Below, in pieces: positions 1 through 11,632 of a DNA stretch of 64,000 nucleotides; position 1 is the stretch's first letter; the number at the start of each line of letters is the position of its first letter. Location: contig NW_023503305.1 of assembly GCF_014529535.1 (NCBI RefSeq), positions 496,001 through 560,000 on the forward strand, in the 5' to 3' direction. The position numbers and the translations under genes are program-made. The stretch comes from Bradysia coprophila (taxonomy: Eukaryota; Arthropoda; Insecta; Diptera; Sciaridae). Under the pieces are notes generated by a model that made no database searches, was not told where the DNA came from, and saw only the letters and a list, made by a program, of their open reading frames with translations.

Positions 1-258
1 AATGCAGCCGGTCAGTTAGGCGTCGGTGAGCGGTGCATCGAAGCAGATACTCAGGGAATTAAGTTAGCATTTTGTCGGCTAGGTACTGTAGACGGTCCGT
101 GGCAGTACGACGAAACTACGCATACATTGTTGCATCGGGTGCATAAGAAGTGCATGGCTGTTCATCCACAAACTAGACAATTATCTCTACATCCATGCGA
201 TATAAACAATGCGTATCAACAGTGGAAGTTCAATCCAATCAAGCCAAGTTGGATGTAA
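1..258 (+). CDS. Polypeptide N-acetylgalactosaminyltransferase, C-terminal fragment (ricin-type lectin domain)
   Basis: An open frame enters the window at base 1 and ends in TAA at 256-258, giving 85 residues. It contains CFCRLG-like, CMAVHP and LHPCDI segments and ends with QQWKFNPIKPSWM. Spaced cysteines plus a closing QxW motif are the signature of the last (gamma) repeat of the ricin B lectin domain that ends animal GalNAc-transferases (O-glycan initiating, Golgi). The catalytic domain lies upstream of the window. An AATAAA poly(A) signal follows at 325-330. The complete GALNT gene that starts 4.5 kb downstream on the same strand is clearly a different paralogue, so the two may be a dispersed tandem pair. 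The exact family member cannot be named from this fragment. The first codon may belong to a longer exon. Confidence 0.85.
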   Translation, partial: NAAGQLGVGERCIEADTQGIKLAFCRLGTVDGPWQYDETTHTLLHRVHKKCMAVHPQTRQLSLHPCDINNAYQQWKFNPIKPSWM

Positions 259-996
259 GGACACAGAAAACGAACAAAGCGTTTAAAGCATGGCATTCGG
301 TTGTAAATTGTATCTGAGTAGTTAAATAAAATTTTACAGTCAAGAAAACCCCGTCCTCGGATCGATTAAGAAATGAAAGAATTGAAGAACTACTTACTTG
401 GAACATAATGAAGTGATATAATGTTGAGTGTTTTTAGCATGACTTTAAAGTGCCTCAATATTAAGTGAAATAGTGGTTTAAGGACTCTTAGCTGAATACA
501 GAGTTATCATCATAAGACGGTTGAAAACTAAAATTTCGTCATCGGACACTTGAATGAAATGAAATTTTTCAAAATACATTAACCATGGCCTCTATTCGTA
601 AACGAGTGCTGTTTAAATCGCGCGCGTTAACCGTAAGGCTCGATCAATTATTATTATTTTTTTTTTCTTTTCTTCGTTATTATATTATACATATCTCATT
701 AAGAATTTAAATTAATTTATTTTTAAATTTTTTTTTTCGCTCCCCTTTGCCCGGTGCGGGAAAACTTGTAATTCATTTTGTTTTAAGTTACTAAGACAGC
801 ATTTATAAAATGTGCGACATTTTCGCAATTTCTACAATTCCAAAATAAAAACTAATTTTATGTGAATTTATTTTGGGGTTTTTGGTTGTGGAACACGAAG
901 TTAGTTGCCAGAATGCAAATGCGAAACGAGAGCCTATCTGTAAACCGTTGTTGCTAAGTCATAAGTCAACGTTCCATACATCACTTTGGGACAACT
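259..996. other. Intergenic, 3' flank of the GALNT fragment
   Basis: AT-rich sequence with a poly(A) signal at 325-330 and homopolymer T runs near 650-740. No coding signal was seen. Confidence 0.5.
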
Positions 997-1817
997 ATTC
1001 AGGGCCTATTATTTAGGAATTAATTCCCAAATATTAACAAATGTTAACAAAATTCCCAAAAATTGAACTGAATTGAAGAGACTTAGACGTCTTTTCACTC
1101 AGCAACAGGCATGTAACTACCGTTTGATTATTTGAACAATCAGTGGACCTGTTTTAAGCCGATGGAAATAGCACTTCGCTCATAAGGAATGTGTCCAATC
1201 AATTGTCCAATCACGTAAAGCACATTACAGCCGTGGTTCCAAATTTTTACTTTTACTTCAAAAGCCTTGTCATCTAAGTCCCTAAATTGATTTCTGATAA
1301 ATTAATTTGGTTTTAGTCGGCAGTGATTCTAGAACAGAGATGATCCAGTAGAATTGAGTACTTAATCCACACTGGAGCGGTAGTACGGCAATCATTTTCT
1401 ATCGTCTTCTCTTCTTCAAGTCTGCCGATAGAAATACGCCTTGCTACTTCGCGAATAGATGTCGTTCATGGCTTACTATTTGGAAATCTATTTTGGAATT
1501 ATTTGAGAATTTTGGGAATATTTCCGATTTTTTGGGAAGTAGAATATTGGAGAAGTGTAGACGACAGAAAATACCGGCTGTAACGCCGTTGGATGTTCCT
1601 ACTTGTGAACAGCGAAAATAAACTTCTGATGGATGACATTAAATGTCAGTGCTATTTAGACACGATTTATAAAGCCTGGTTGATAACAATAAAAAAAAGA
1701 AACCAAACATTTTGGCAGAATATAATCAAAAGTTGTAATTGTTTTGGAATTAATTCGCAAATATTCCCAAAAATTCCCAAATAATCACAAAAATCGATTC
1801 CCAAACAATAGGCCCTG
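997..1817. mobile_element. hAT-like non-autonomous DNA transposon (about 0.8 kb)
   Basis: The left end CAGGGCCTATT (1000-1010) is mirrored by the right end AATAGGCCCTG (1807-1817), and the similarity continues inwards (GGAATTAATTCCCAAATATT-like on both sides). GACAACT occurs just outside both ends (990-996 and 1818-1824), which looks like a 7-8 bp target duplication with three extra bases (ATT) on the left. CAGGG termini and an 8-bp duplication are typical of hAT elements. The interior has no transposase, only scattered TTGGGAATT-type repeats and a short chance ORF. Lone copies of the same terminus lie at about 26528 and 50514. Confidence 0.6.
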
Positions 1818-2222
1818 GACAACTTGGAACCACCTGGAAAACCGAGTGGAAATGGTTGCGAACTCGATGCTAGAGTGTTTTACTAGAAACTGAAAATTGG
1901 TAATTTACGATTTTTGGGTTAAAAAAAAAAGATTTTTCGGGTAGCATTGCCATCTCAACCCTCTTAATCGAGTTCGCACCGATTTCAAAACATTTTTAAA
2001 CAGATTTCAAAAAAATGTACAGTGGCGAGATTCCTACTAGCGCCAGATTCCTCGATACCGGTAAAAGAACAGCTGTTGTAAATTCTGCAGTCCAGTGAAA
2101 TTTACCCAATACATGGGTAAGTCACAATTACATTGGTCTTGATTGGGTTTGCTGCTACGGCACTGGACTTGCCGACTTGATATATTTGAGGTAAAGTTTT
2201 TGACTAAAAATACCTAACTCGG

Positions 2223-2326
2223 CAATGGGATAAATGATGGAAATGGTACTTTGTTTACCGACCTCGGCTACGCCTCGATCGGCAAATTTCACACAAGAAT
2301 TACCATTTCCATAATTTAACCCATTG
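2223..2326. repeat. Short foldback (MITE-like)
   Basis: CAATGGGATAAATGATGGAA at 2223 is the near-perfect reverse complement of the right arm ending at 2326 (arms of about 26 bp ending in CCATTG). The loop carries ACCGACCTCGGCTACGCCTC. A related GACCTCGGCTACGCTTCGGA occurs alone near 30966, so the loop sequence is itself dispersed. Confidence 0.6.
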
Positions 2327-2756
2327 GTAAGGAATATACTATTTTCTCAAGAAGTATTATTATCGATTTCTGTAAGTTCTTCCTCAAACCTTACAAAAGA
2401 TTTTGATATCATAAATATTGTGGAAAATGGTAGTTCTGTACTAGTAAAGACATGAAATCCAGACCAGTGCTTCAAGGCGTTTTGAGTACCATGTAATGCT
2501 ACAGTTTGAAATCTTTGTCATTACACGCATCGTAGAAAAGCCGAATCAAAATTAAGGTGTTGGTCCTAACTCCTAACTGACGAATGACATCTAAAAACAA
2601 ATTTTTGATTGAAAAGTGTGTCGTGCCTCAAACTAAAACTAAAATTTTGTTAAAGACTCTTTAAAAGAGACAAATTCAATGGAGTCGTTCAAATAGTTTT
2701 AAAGGGAATAATCCTATGGAGAAAATAGCTTGGGCATGATTCCTGGGTAATAATTT

Positions 2757-2845
2757 CAAATTTTTAAGTATGGACGATAATTCTCCCGGCGATAATTCCA
2801 ATTATTAATCTGGGGGAATAATTCTCAAGGAAAATACCCGTCACC
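2757..2845. repeat. Dispersed repeat with GATAATTC / TACCCGTCACC motifs
   Basis: It ends in AAAATACCCGTCACC (2831-2845), the reverse complement of the start of the repeat at 40099-40190 (GGTGACGGGTATTTTCGCCC). Both carry several GATAATTCC or GGAATTATCG units inside. These are two diverged copies of one family in opposite orientation. Confidence 0.45.
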
Positions 2846-4755
2846 AACAAACACTACAGTGCTCTCAATAAAACATTTATGTTTTAAACAAATTGCCGTG
2901 TAAATCGATCGAATAATAATTTCATATCAATAGTCGTTATAGATTCAATATTTAAACTAACGATATTCTTGCCGTCTGTGAGAGGTAGAGCTTTTACAAG
3001 GTTTTATTAGTTTCCATTGGTTTACAATCAGTCTTTTTTAGAGAATATTTGCAACAAAAAAAGAATGGTCAGAGCAAGGATGGTCCTGTTGAATATATTT
3101 CTTTATAGATCGAAAATATACTGAGAAATGCATACAAAACGTAAACGGAACTGATAATCGTCGTTTGAGTATTCAGACTATGTAAACACATATGTTCAGC
3201 AGATAAATCATCGAAAACTGAAACAGATAATGACGCTGAACCTCAAAACCTATATATCGGTCGTTCTAGTTATGGGCAAATCGTAAAAAGTAAATTGAAA
3301 ATTAGCTCTCCACAATGCTGATAACGTAACATTTTGTGTTATTTGCCTTTCGTTTTGTGTACGACGAACCAGCACACAACGAATTACGACTCATTTTACC
3401 CTATTACTCAAGGGATCGTAAACACAGCAAATAAATGATTTAATGTTATTCACGTCTTCACGTCATTTGCTCGTAATCTCAAACATTCTCTTCCGCAAAT
3501 TAGCAGCGACTCATCCATTCGCGAGTATATAATTTCATTAATATTTGGAAGTTTAAAAGAAAACGATTGGATAGTGCTTGAATATCGACTATATAAAGTT
3601 TTGGCAGCAGAACGAGTAAACAAAAACTTTGTGACGCAATTAACATATTGAATGTTATCCTCACTCTGTCACAAAGCGATAATGTTTAGTGCTCACATAC
3701 AACCGTTCAATGTACTCTAATTTTACGAAAATGTTATTCGGTGTGTACCTTAATGCTGTTTTAAGTATACACCTTGGCTAAAATACACCTCGTCATTTTA
3801 AAATGATGTTTACTCAAAGGCTTTAATAATTGAAAAGTCTCTGCAACATTTTTACAACTAAACATTTTCACAAACGAAAATTTTGTTAGTTAGTTTTGGT
3901 TGCCAACGTTATAATCATTGACTGGAGTACTACTTTAGCCGGCCGGCTAAATACAATTTTTTTTTTTTATCTGAAATACATACGTCTAGGAAACGAGAAT
4001 CAATGTACACATATCGAACACATATAGAAGATGATAGAGAGGTTCAATAAAAAAAAATTTAACAAATTCATGTGAACGGTTTGTTGACATTATTGTTTGA
4101 ATAAATCAACTAGTAGTGAAATTGAGAGATAAACAATATTTTCATAAATTGTTAGTTTATCGAAAAAAGTGAAATCATACACAAGTGTACCACCTATACA
4201 TGCTGTAACATTCTGTGCGGTTATTTAAGAGGTTTGTTGATTTTTTTTTTTTTTAAATCAGACCCGAATTACGAGATATAAAATGATAAATATAATCCAG
4301 ACCAGAACTAAGTCACCACATTTAAAGAACCTTATTTGTTAGGTTGAGTGGCATGTTTTACACTTGCAAACGCCTCTCGAAATCAATCAAGCATTATACC
4401 AGTGAGATAAAAAAAAAAAAACAACAACTGATAAGACGCAAGTGTGAGTTATACCATAAACACCTAACAAAATATTTAAAATCAATCGGTCTGCAACCAT
4501 TCAATGTAACGATTCTAAGTTTCATTAAATAAATTTCTTGGCGATAATTTTTGACAATTTTTGTTAGAGAAAATGTGAGTTTTTAAACCAATAAATTTTT
4601 GGACCGTTACAAACGTTACAGGCACACATACCTTTTTTTCTAAATATATTTGTCCCGTAAACGGACAAAATTATTCTTACAGTGAGACCTGTGCCCTGCG
4701 TGACGGTCAAAATAAAATGTATTCAACATTGACGCCAATTTGAAGTCGCGGCCCA

Positions 4756-7314
4756 ATGAAATCGGAAGTGAGAAAGAAGAAAAGAAAATGCAAATGGGCA
4801 ATGAGAATAATTTTGAATCGTAAATTGATGTTTTCAACACTCCTTATCGTTTCTGTGATCTACCTTTGTTGGATACTAGTCGAAATGTCAATGATCTCTG
4901 CATCTGGACGGAAGACAGGACCAAAACGTACAAGAACTGTGAGTATTGTTCCTTTGATTTATTGTACCTTGGAACGGTTTCCTTGCGACCATTCATTAAT
5001 ATCATCTTCATTTGTCGACTTTTTCCGACACCTTACCCTTCGTACAAAAAATCGTATGGGGCGTCAAAATCCTCTGTCTTTCTTTATGAGGGAAAGGATC
5101 TCTTGCAGGACGAAAATTTCGTTTTTAAAAGAGATATTCGTAAATTGTGTACAGAGCCTCTGACCCATTTAAGAGGTGTGGATAAGGTTTGGTAAGATAA
5201 TTTGAATTAATTGATTTCTGTAGGATCGAACGCTGATGTTAAACATTACCCACTCTAACGATACTACCGAGTATTTAGCGAGAGAAATTGGTTCGCCGGA
5301 AGGAATATCTCACATAACAGTTAACCGAGACGTACCAGACACACGACCAGAAAGGTAGAAATTTGTCAGGGTCATTCTAAAAAAAATGTAATTCAAACGA
5401 AATTGTTGAAGCATTTTGATATATAGTTTGACCATTGAATCACAGTTTATCAATGGCACTTAGCTTTCCTTTCTAATGGCTTTTCTTTACTCAACATTTA
5501 GCTGTAAAACAAGAAATTATCAGTTGGTAGACGGCCAAAAAGCGTCTGTGATAATAACCTTTTATAACGAATCTCGATCTGCCTTATTAAGGACATTGAC
5601 AAGGTAAAACAATCACCGTGATCGGTATAAAATGTAAAAGACTTCTATTCTCAATTCTATTCACATTCAACAGCATACTCAATCGAACTCCACTCGATTT
5701 GATCGAAGAAATTATTGTAATCGATGATCATAGTACGACCGGTAAGTCGACACACACACAAAATACAAAATGATTTTTATGCAGCGTCAGCTCGATAAAC
5801 TATTTATCTTTAGATGTTGAGCCACAGTTCCTACGTAATTATCACAAAACAATTAAATTGATTCGAAACGACCAACGTGAAGGACTCATTCGATCGAGGA
5901 ATATTGGAGCAAAGCTTGCTGTCGGTCATTACCTTGTTTTTTTGGACAGCCATTGTGAAGTGAACGTTGGTTGGTTGGAACCGTTGATACACCAGGCTGA
6001 AGAACAGCAAGGAGTAGTTGTTAGTCCAATATTGGATGTGATTGATTGGCAAAGTTTGCTGTACAGAAGTGGGTCGAACAAGTTGCGAGGTGGTTTCGAC
6101 TGGAGTTTGCAGTACAAATGGATTGCCATCCCAGAAGAAGAATTAGAAAGTCGTAGTTTTCAGGAGAGTTTCGCCTATAGGTGAGTGGTGAGTCAATCCA
6201 TCGATCGGTTCACTTTTAGTATTAAAAAAAAATTCTGTGCTGGCTCCAGCACTCCGTCGATTCCAGGAGGTGTTTTTTTGATAAGTAGAGTTTGGTTCCG
6301 CCAACTTGGAGGTTTCGATAGCAATTTGAAAATTTACGGCGGAGAATCTTTAGAACTTTCGTTGAAGACATGGATGTGTGGTGGTCATGTTGAAGTAGCA
6401 GTGTGCAGCCGAGTGGGTCACGTGTTTCGCAGGAAGCATTCATTCGATTTTCCCAACGGAATCAGGGATACCATACAACAGTAAGTTGTCATCATGTAAG
6501 GGTGTAACGTTCAGAATTGACTCGATATTTGGTTGGGGACTTAATCCAGACGTTCAGATTCTGAATTCGTTGTTGGTATATCTTAACTACTCGAATCGGT
6601 CAGCAGAGACTCAAAATATCTTCGCAACTCTTTCCCGTCTTTGTAATTATATTCCGTAAATTATTTTCGTTTCAAGCAATACGAGATGCATTGCCGAATC
6701 GTGGCTTGAGGATTACAAGTTTTTCTTCTACTCAACTCAACCAAAAGCTCAACCAATCGAAATGGACACTAACACCTGCTCCAAGAGTATCCAAAAGGCA
6801 AATCGATTAAAACAAAAATTGCAATGTCGTTCCTTCCGATGGTATCTACAAAATGTTTTCCAGGAACTAAGGTGAGATCGTCAAGATTGCGTGGTGAATC
6901 ACTCAGATTTTGAATTCGATTTTCCTTCCACATATTAGAATACCGAATGACCAGCAAGTAGCGTTCGGCGAACTAAAACACGGCAAAAACTGTCTCGAAG
7001 TGACTGCATTGAAAGGCATTACAGTCGATGAATGTTCAAGCGACGCAACCCGCTGGTTTTTCAATCAATCCGGAACGTTGAGCATTCAAACGGGAAATTG
7101 TCTGACATTCCATGCAGGCGAATTGAAGCTGTTGCGTTGCGAACCGAGTGCTGATCAGCTGTGGCTTCGGAAGCGAGGAAATCTTATTCACCTGAGTACG
7201 GGCAAATGTTTGGAAAATAACTATCATTCGACGGTAGTGTTATCGCCGTGTCGACGAGGTGCACAGTCTCAGATATGGAATTTTTCTGTTGAAATTGAAG
7301 AATTGACGAATTAA
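4756..7314 (+). CDS. Polypeptide N-acetylgalactosaminyltransferase (GALNT family), complete
   Basis: Eight exons: 4756-4938, 5224-5354, 5502-5603, 5674-5741, 5814-6180, 6250-6480, 6677-6871, 6939-7314. All introns are GT-AG and the phases agree, giving 550 residues. The enzyme is expected to transfer GalNAc from UDP-GalNAc to Ser/Thr in the Golgi. A short basic N-terminus is followed by one membrane anchor (about residues 24-42, type II). The GT-A domain shows VIITFYNESRSALLRT, the metal-binding DSH (206-208, in FLDSHCEVN), PGGVF, YGGESLELSLKTWMCGG, CSRVGHVFR and WLEDYK. The C-terminal ricin-like lectin domain has paired cysteines and ends in QIWNF. The key residues are present, so it is probably active, but HCEVN for the usual HCECN and ESLELS for ENLEIS mark a divergent subfamily. 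The start is the only ATG before the anchor. Its stop lies 48 bp from the stop of the convergent synthetase gene. Confidence 0.9.
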
Positions 7315-7362
7315 AAGTCGGACGAAAACTTTTTAACGTGACACGGTGTCAAAACTAAAACT

Positions 7363-10300
7363 TTAATTTACTGATGCATTCTCCAACATCACTTCCTCAC
7401 ATCGTTGGCAAACAGTCTCCCCACCGTTCAGCGCAAACCGGCGACACCTTGGACACAACGAGTTTTCAATAGTCTTTGTTGACATGGTGATGAACTCATG
7501 ATTTTCGTTCGGAGACAATGTTATTGATTGAACTTGCAAAAGTTCACATAGTTCTGACGATTCTTCCGGTTCCAACAGAGTGTAGTGCATATACTGTTTC
7601 AATGTCAAGATTACCTTAGTTATCGAGAGTGAGTTCTAATTGTGGGAATTGTTTTAGGCTCACCTGCAGCAAGCGAATGTTATGCATTGACGCGGAAATC
7701 TGAAGGCTTTGCGACCAAATTTTCTGGTCGGGTGCGTACTGACGTAAAATCTCTTTGCAATCGAGACACACTTTCCACATTTGTTTGTATTTTGGATCCT
7801 TCCATTGGGCTGGGATGTCAACTTTGAACTGGTAGAATGGATTTTTATCTGAGGGAGAGACGGAATTTTGTTAGCGCTGAAGCGGTATGCCATTCAGGGA
7901 AACATGTTTCAGTATACAAGACAACAAACGGGTGTTGTTTGGCATACATCGCTCCACTTACCATGATAACTCCAACACTCTTCAACCGTAAACGGCATAA
8001 TCGGCCACAGTGCTTTGCTCAACACATAGAACGCAGATCGAATCACATTTCGAGCATCATCTCGCTGTTGCTTCGATCCACAATAATAGCGATCTCTAAA
8101 TAGATTGATGTACGTAGCAGACAATTGATTGGCTACAAAATCCAATGTGGTCGCGATTACATGATTGAACTGGTAAGACTTGTGTGCCTCGGTCACTTTG
8201 TCGTCGAATTCCAACAACTCGTTCAACATGAATTTGTCCAAAATGTACAGGTTCGTTGTGTCAAAATTCAGATCGTTCGCCGTTCGTTCGGTCTCCAAAC
8301 ATCCGACCATGAACCGTAAAACCTTTCTCAATCGTTGAATGCTATCGCAATCGCTCTGAAGCGTACCATCACTGACAACGATTGAAGAATGCTGAGAACT
8401 GTGTGCTGCAACGAACCAACGCAACGTGTCGACACCGTATTTGGTCACTACATCTTTCGGATGAATTACGTTCCCCAATGATTTCGACATTTTGTGACCT
8501 TTTTTGTCCACTGTGAATCCGTGCGCAAATATTGATCTGGAAGCGGCCAACATGAAGGGGAGAAGTTGATTTGTGATATATATATAGGACAGGACTCACT
8601 TAAATGGAGCGTGTCCGCGCAGAGCAACGCTAGTCATCAACGACGATTGAAACCATCCGGTAAATTGATCAACACCTTCCAAGTATAAGTCAGCAACTTT
8701 CGGCGGATTCAGTACCGACATCCATGAAATACCAGAGTCAAACCAAATGTCTAAAATGTCCTGTCACATGGATCAGTGGCTGAGTGTGAAAATATTTCCG
8801 AGTAAACCAATTACCTGTCCCTTGACAACATTGTTCGGATCAATGTTAAGTTTGGTCCAGACATGTTGTGGAATCATTTCGGTAACGGTTTTCTTCCACC
8901 AAAAATCCATGTTTCCTTCCGCTTCCAACAGACCACACAAATGGTCAATGATGTCTTTGTCTACGATCTCGGTTCCCGTATCTTTGGTATAGAATACTGG
9001 TATCGGCGTTCCCCACACTCGCTGTCGAGATATGCACCAATACGGGCGTCTCTTCAGTTGATTCGTTAAATTATTCCGATTGGCTTCGTCCAAACTTGGC
9101 GGATAAATCTTTACATTGGCGACCTGAGCATTGGAATAGTTTTCAAAGGATGCGACAAAGAGCAACTCAATTTTGTAGAATAAACCTCTTGCAGTGCACT
9201 CTCTTTGATTCGATCCGTGTTTATGAACCACTGTTTACTAGTCCGGATGATAATCGGTTCTTTTGTTCGCCAATCCATCGGATAATTGATGAAAGTCTTC
9301 TGTGAATCAATCACATTGTCGGCTATATGATTCAGAACTAGATCAGGTCCATCCCGTAGAGCTGATTTTGAGCGTAAAAATTCCGGCGCATCGGCTGTAT
9401 AATTGCCTTCCTCGTCCACAAAACAAATCTGAAAATCGAAATGTATCACAATCAATGGCAGACCGTACAAACATCATTCAGATCTTTACCGGTGCAATTT
9501 TGTGCTTTAAAGCTATCACAAAATCGTCGGGCCCATGAGCTGGAGCGATGTGCACTAAACCTGTCCCTTTATCGCCGAGGACATGCTGTCCGGGATAGAG
9601 TGACATCACATTATCACCGTTTATTGGATGATAGTACGAACACTCATTGAGTTCGTCTCCAGAAAAGCTAACGACCACACGATCGAAATGCGGAACACTT
9701 TCTATTAGCGATTTGGCTGCAATGTACAAACCGTCCCGGTCGTGCAATTTAGCAGCACAGTACTCGAGGTCAGGATGAAAGCAAATCGCCTGGTTGGATG
9801 GTATGCTCCATGGTGTCGTCGTCCAAATCAAAGCGTACACATTCTCGGTAGTTTGAATCGATTTTGGATGTTTGAGCATCTTCAAACGAAGAAGAAGTGA
9901 CTGCACCGGATATTTGGGATTATATTCCAATTCAGCCTCGGCCAAAGCTGTTTTCGATGACGGTGACCAGTAGACCGGTTTCAGGTCGCGATAGACTAGC
10001 TTCCGTTCGTAGAGCTCGTGAAATATTTTCATTTGATTTTTAATGTACGGTGGATCGAGCGTCCGGTAAATCGTATCCGTCCAATCAGCCGTAACGCCCC
10101 AAGAGGCGAATTCAGCCTTTTGCTTATCCAATGCTTGTAGAGCAAAATTTCGGGCTACATTTAAGGAAATAAGAGAAGAAATTAGGAAGTGGTTGCAGCA
10201 GTGTGGACTAGATCGGTTGCACCTTTATGTCGTATTCCCAATGAGTCGGATTTGCTTTTATCATTTTCCATCGCTTTGAGCTCGATTGGAAGACCGTGAC

Positions 10301-10795
10301 AATCCCAACCAGGTACATAGTGAACCTTCCTGCCATTGATAATATTCCCACGCAAAATTATGTCTTTCAATATCTACGAGATTTGAATGAATGACCCGAC
10401 CCGCTGAGTTGTGTACTTTCATGTTTTATTTTGTATTACCTTATTCACTGCATGTCCCATATGCAAATCGCCGTTCGCATACGGTGGGCCATCGTGTAAA
10501 ACAAATTCTGTGCCGTCGAGATGCTTCCGTTGCCATTGGTACAAATGTTTAAAGCAATCCTAAATGTTGACGCAATTTTTAGTGCAAATTGGTTCATTGA
10601 ATGGATCAGTGCTCTAACCTCATTAATTTTCCGTTCAACTTCGGGCTGTTCCTTGGCTTTTAATTTGATTGGAAATTTGGTTTTCGGTAAATTTATTGTA
10701 GCGGTGTACTCTGGCTTCTTTGCCGCTACGCTTGAACAGCAACGCAGAAAATTTAATTTATTTTTTACGATTTTATAACACCGAACTTTCTGCAT
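7363..10795 (-). CDS. IARS2: Isoleucyl-tRNA synthetase, mitochondrial
   Basis: Ten exons on the minus strand: 10795-10619, 10559-10440, 10373-10223, 10154-9490, 9428-9186, 9123-8815, 8760-8600, 8536-7962, 7848-7664, 7614-7363. Phases agree throughout, giving 945 residues, the usual size for this enzyme. It charges mitochondrial tRNA-Ile. Class I signatures are HMGH (residues 92-95, within [18 protein letters not shown]) and KMSKS (624-628). The editing (CP1) domain shows [15 protein letters not shown] and APAHGPDDF. The C-terminus carries a zinc knuckle with cysteines 916, 919, 931 and 934 (CPRC...CQRC). The N-terminal 50 residues are basic and non-conserved, fitting a mitochondrial presequence. 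The eukaryotic cytosolic IleRS is longer and lacks this C-terminal zinc site, so the organellar assignment is firm. The 5' end faces mRpS23. Confidence 0.95.
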
Positions 10796-10994
10796 ATTGA
10801 TGTTGTTATTTATTGTGGTCCACCGACAGTCGGAGGCTCATACTCTGGCCGATCAATGAGCCGCCATTTAACAAGAGTTTACATAACCTTCCAAACGTCA
10901 AGAGACAGGCCGATGAAAGTATCTATCGACACCACCAACATCAAAGGTTATAATCACGGTTATCACGGTCCTACAAACACAATAAATAAAAGCT
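10796..10994. promoter_or_regulatory. Shared (bidirectional) promoter region of IARS2 and mRpS23
   Basis: Only 199 bp separate the two divergent start codons (10795 on minus, 10995 on plus), and both genes serve mitochondrial translation. The stretch must hold both 5' UTRs and promoters. It contains GGTTATAATCACGGTTATCA (about 10945-10964), a short direct repeat of a GGTTAT(A)ATCACGG-like unit. No TATA box is obvious. The promoter role is inferred from spacing. Confidence 0.55.
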
Positions 10995-11632
10995 ATGGCT
11001 AGCAGTCGTTTGGAGAAAATTGGGACGATATTCTCAAGGTAAATGTCATTCGACAAGTTGAAAATGGCATTGTTCCCATCACAAAATTGAGACGAAATTT
11101 CGCACTCGTAGAACTACTGGTTTGATTCGATGTAATGCAATGAAAATGGAAGACCGGCCACTTTGGTATGATGTGTATGCAGCATTCCCACCGCCACTAG
11201 AACCTCGATTCGATAGACCAGCACCGAATATCAGTGTGAAGCAAATATTTTACGAAGAGGATGTTGTTAGAGCGTGAGTTCACGGACCGAGTTCTATCAT
11301 GTCGATCAACGTACCGCTTTTTCACCTTTCTATCTCACAGGAAATACCATAAGTTAATGAGAAACGTCACCGTCAATCTATCGGACAATCAAAACCAAAC
11401 GCAAACCCAATTGTTCATCGAAGCGTACAACCAGATCAAAAGCCAGGGTGCACTGGATGACGATAAAATTGTTGAAGTGGCACAAGACATTGTCAGGGAC
11501 AAACTGAAAGAACGGTATGAGAGTCGAAGGGAATCTGTCGGGTTGGTGAAAAGTTTCGAAGTAGCAACCGAAGAAAAGAAAGAGACGGAGCAGCCGAAAG
11601 TGAAGGTGGATTTTAAGAATATTTTTGAGTAA
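10995..11632 (+). CDS. mRpS23: Small ribosomal subunit protein mS23, mitochondrial
   Basis: Three exons, 10995-11038, 11112-11273 and 11341-11632, give 165 residues with consistent phases. The N-terminus MASSRLEKIGTIFSR-TTG and the core DRPLWYDVYAAFPPPLEPRF, RPAPNI and IFYEEDVVRAKYHK match the animal mS23 family, a component of the mitoribosome small subunit. The C-terminus is a charged helical tail ending KVDFKNIFE. The start is the first ATG, directly followed by the conserved SRLEKIGTI stretch. A poly(A) signal AATAAA lies at 11669-11674. The gene is divergent from the mitochondrial IleRS gene, consistent with co-expression of mitochondrial translation factors. Confidence 0.92.

Larger units (their letters stand above)
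1818..4755. other. Intergenic, repeat-bearing
   Basis: No convincing gene. It holds a short repeat at about 2060-2110 related to the foldback at 37.7-37.9 kb, a foldback at 2223-2326 and a repeat at 2757-2845, listed separately. Poly-T and poly-A runs lie near 3957, 4240 and 4410. The presumed promoter of the GALNT gene at 4756 lies at its right end; no clear core element was recognised. Confidence 0.5.

Noticed and set aside
1593-1784. 63-codon ORF inside the hAT-like element
   Set aside because: It has no transposase motif and is made largely of the element's own TTGGGAATT-type repeats.
4344-4532. 62-codon lysine-rich ORF before the GALNT gene
   Set aside because: It opens on a TTG rather than an ATG and contains a poly-A tract; composition alone explains it.
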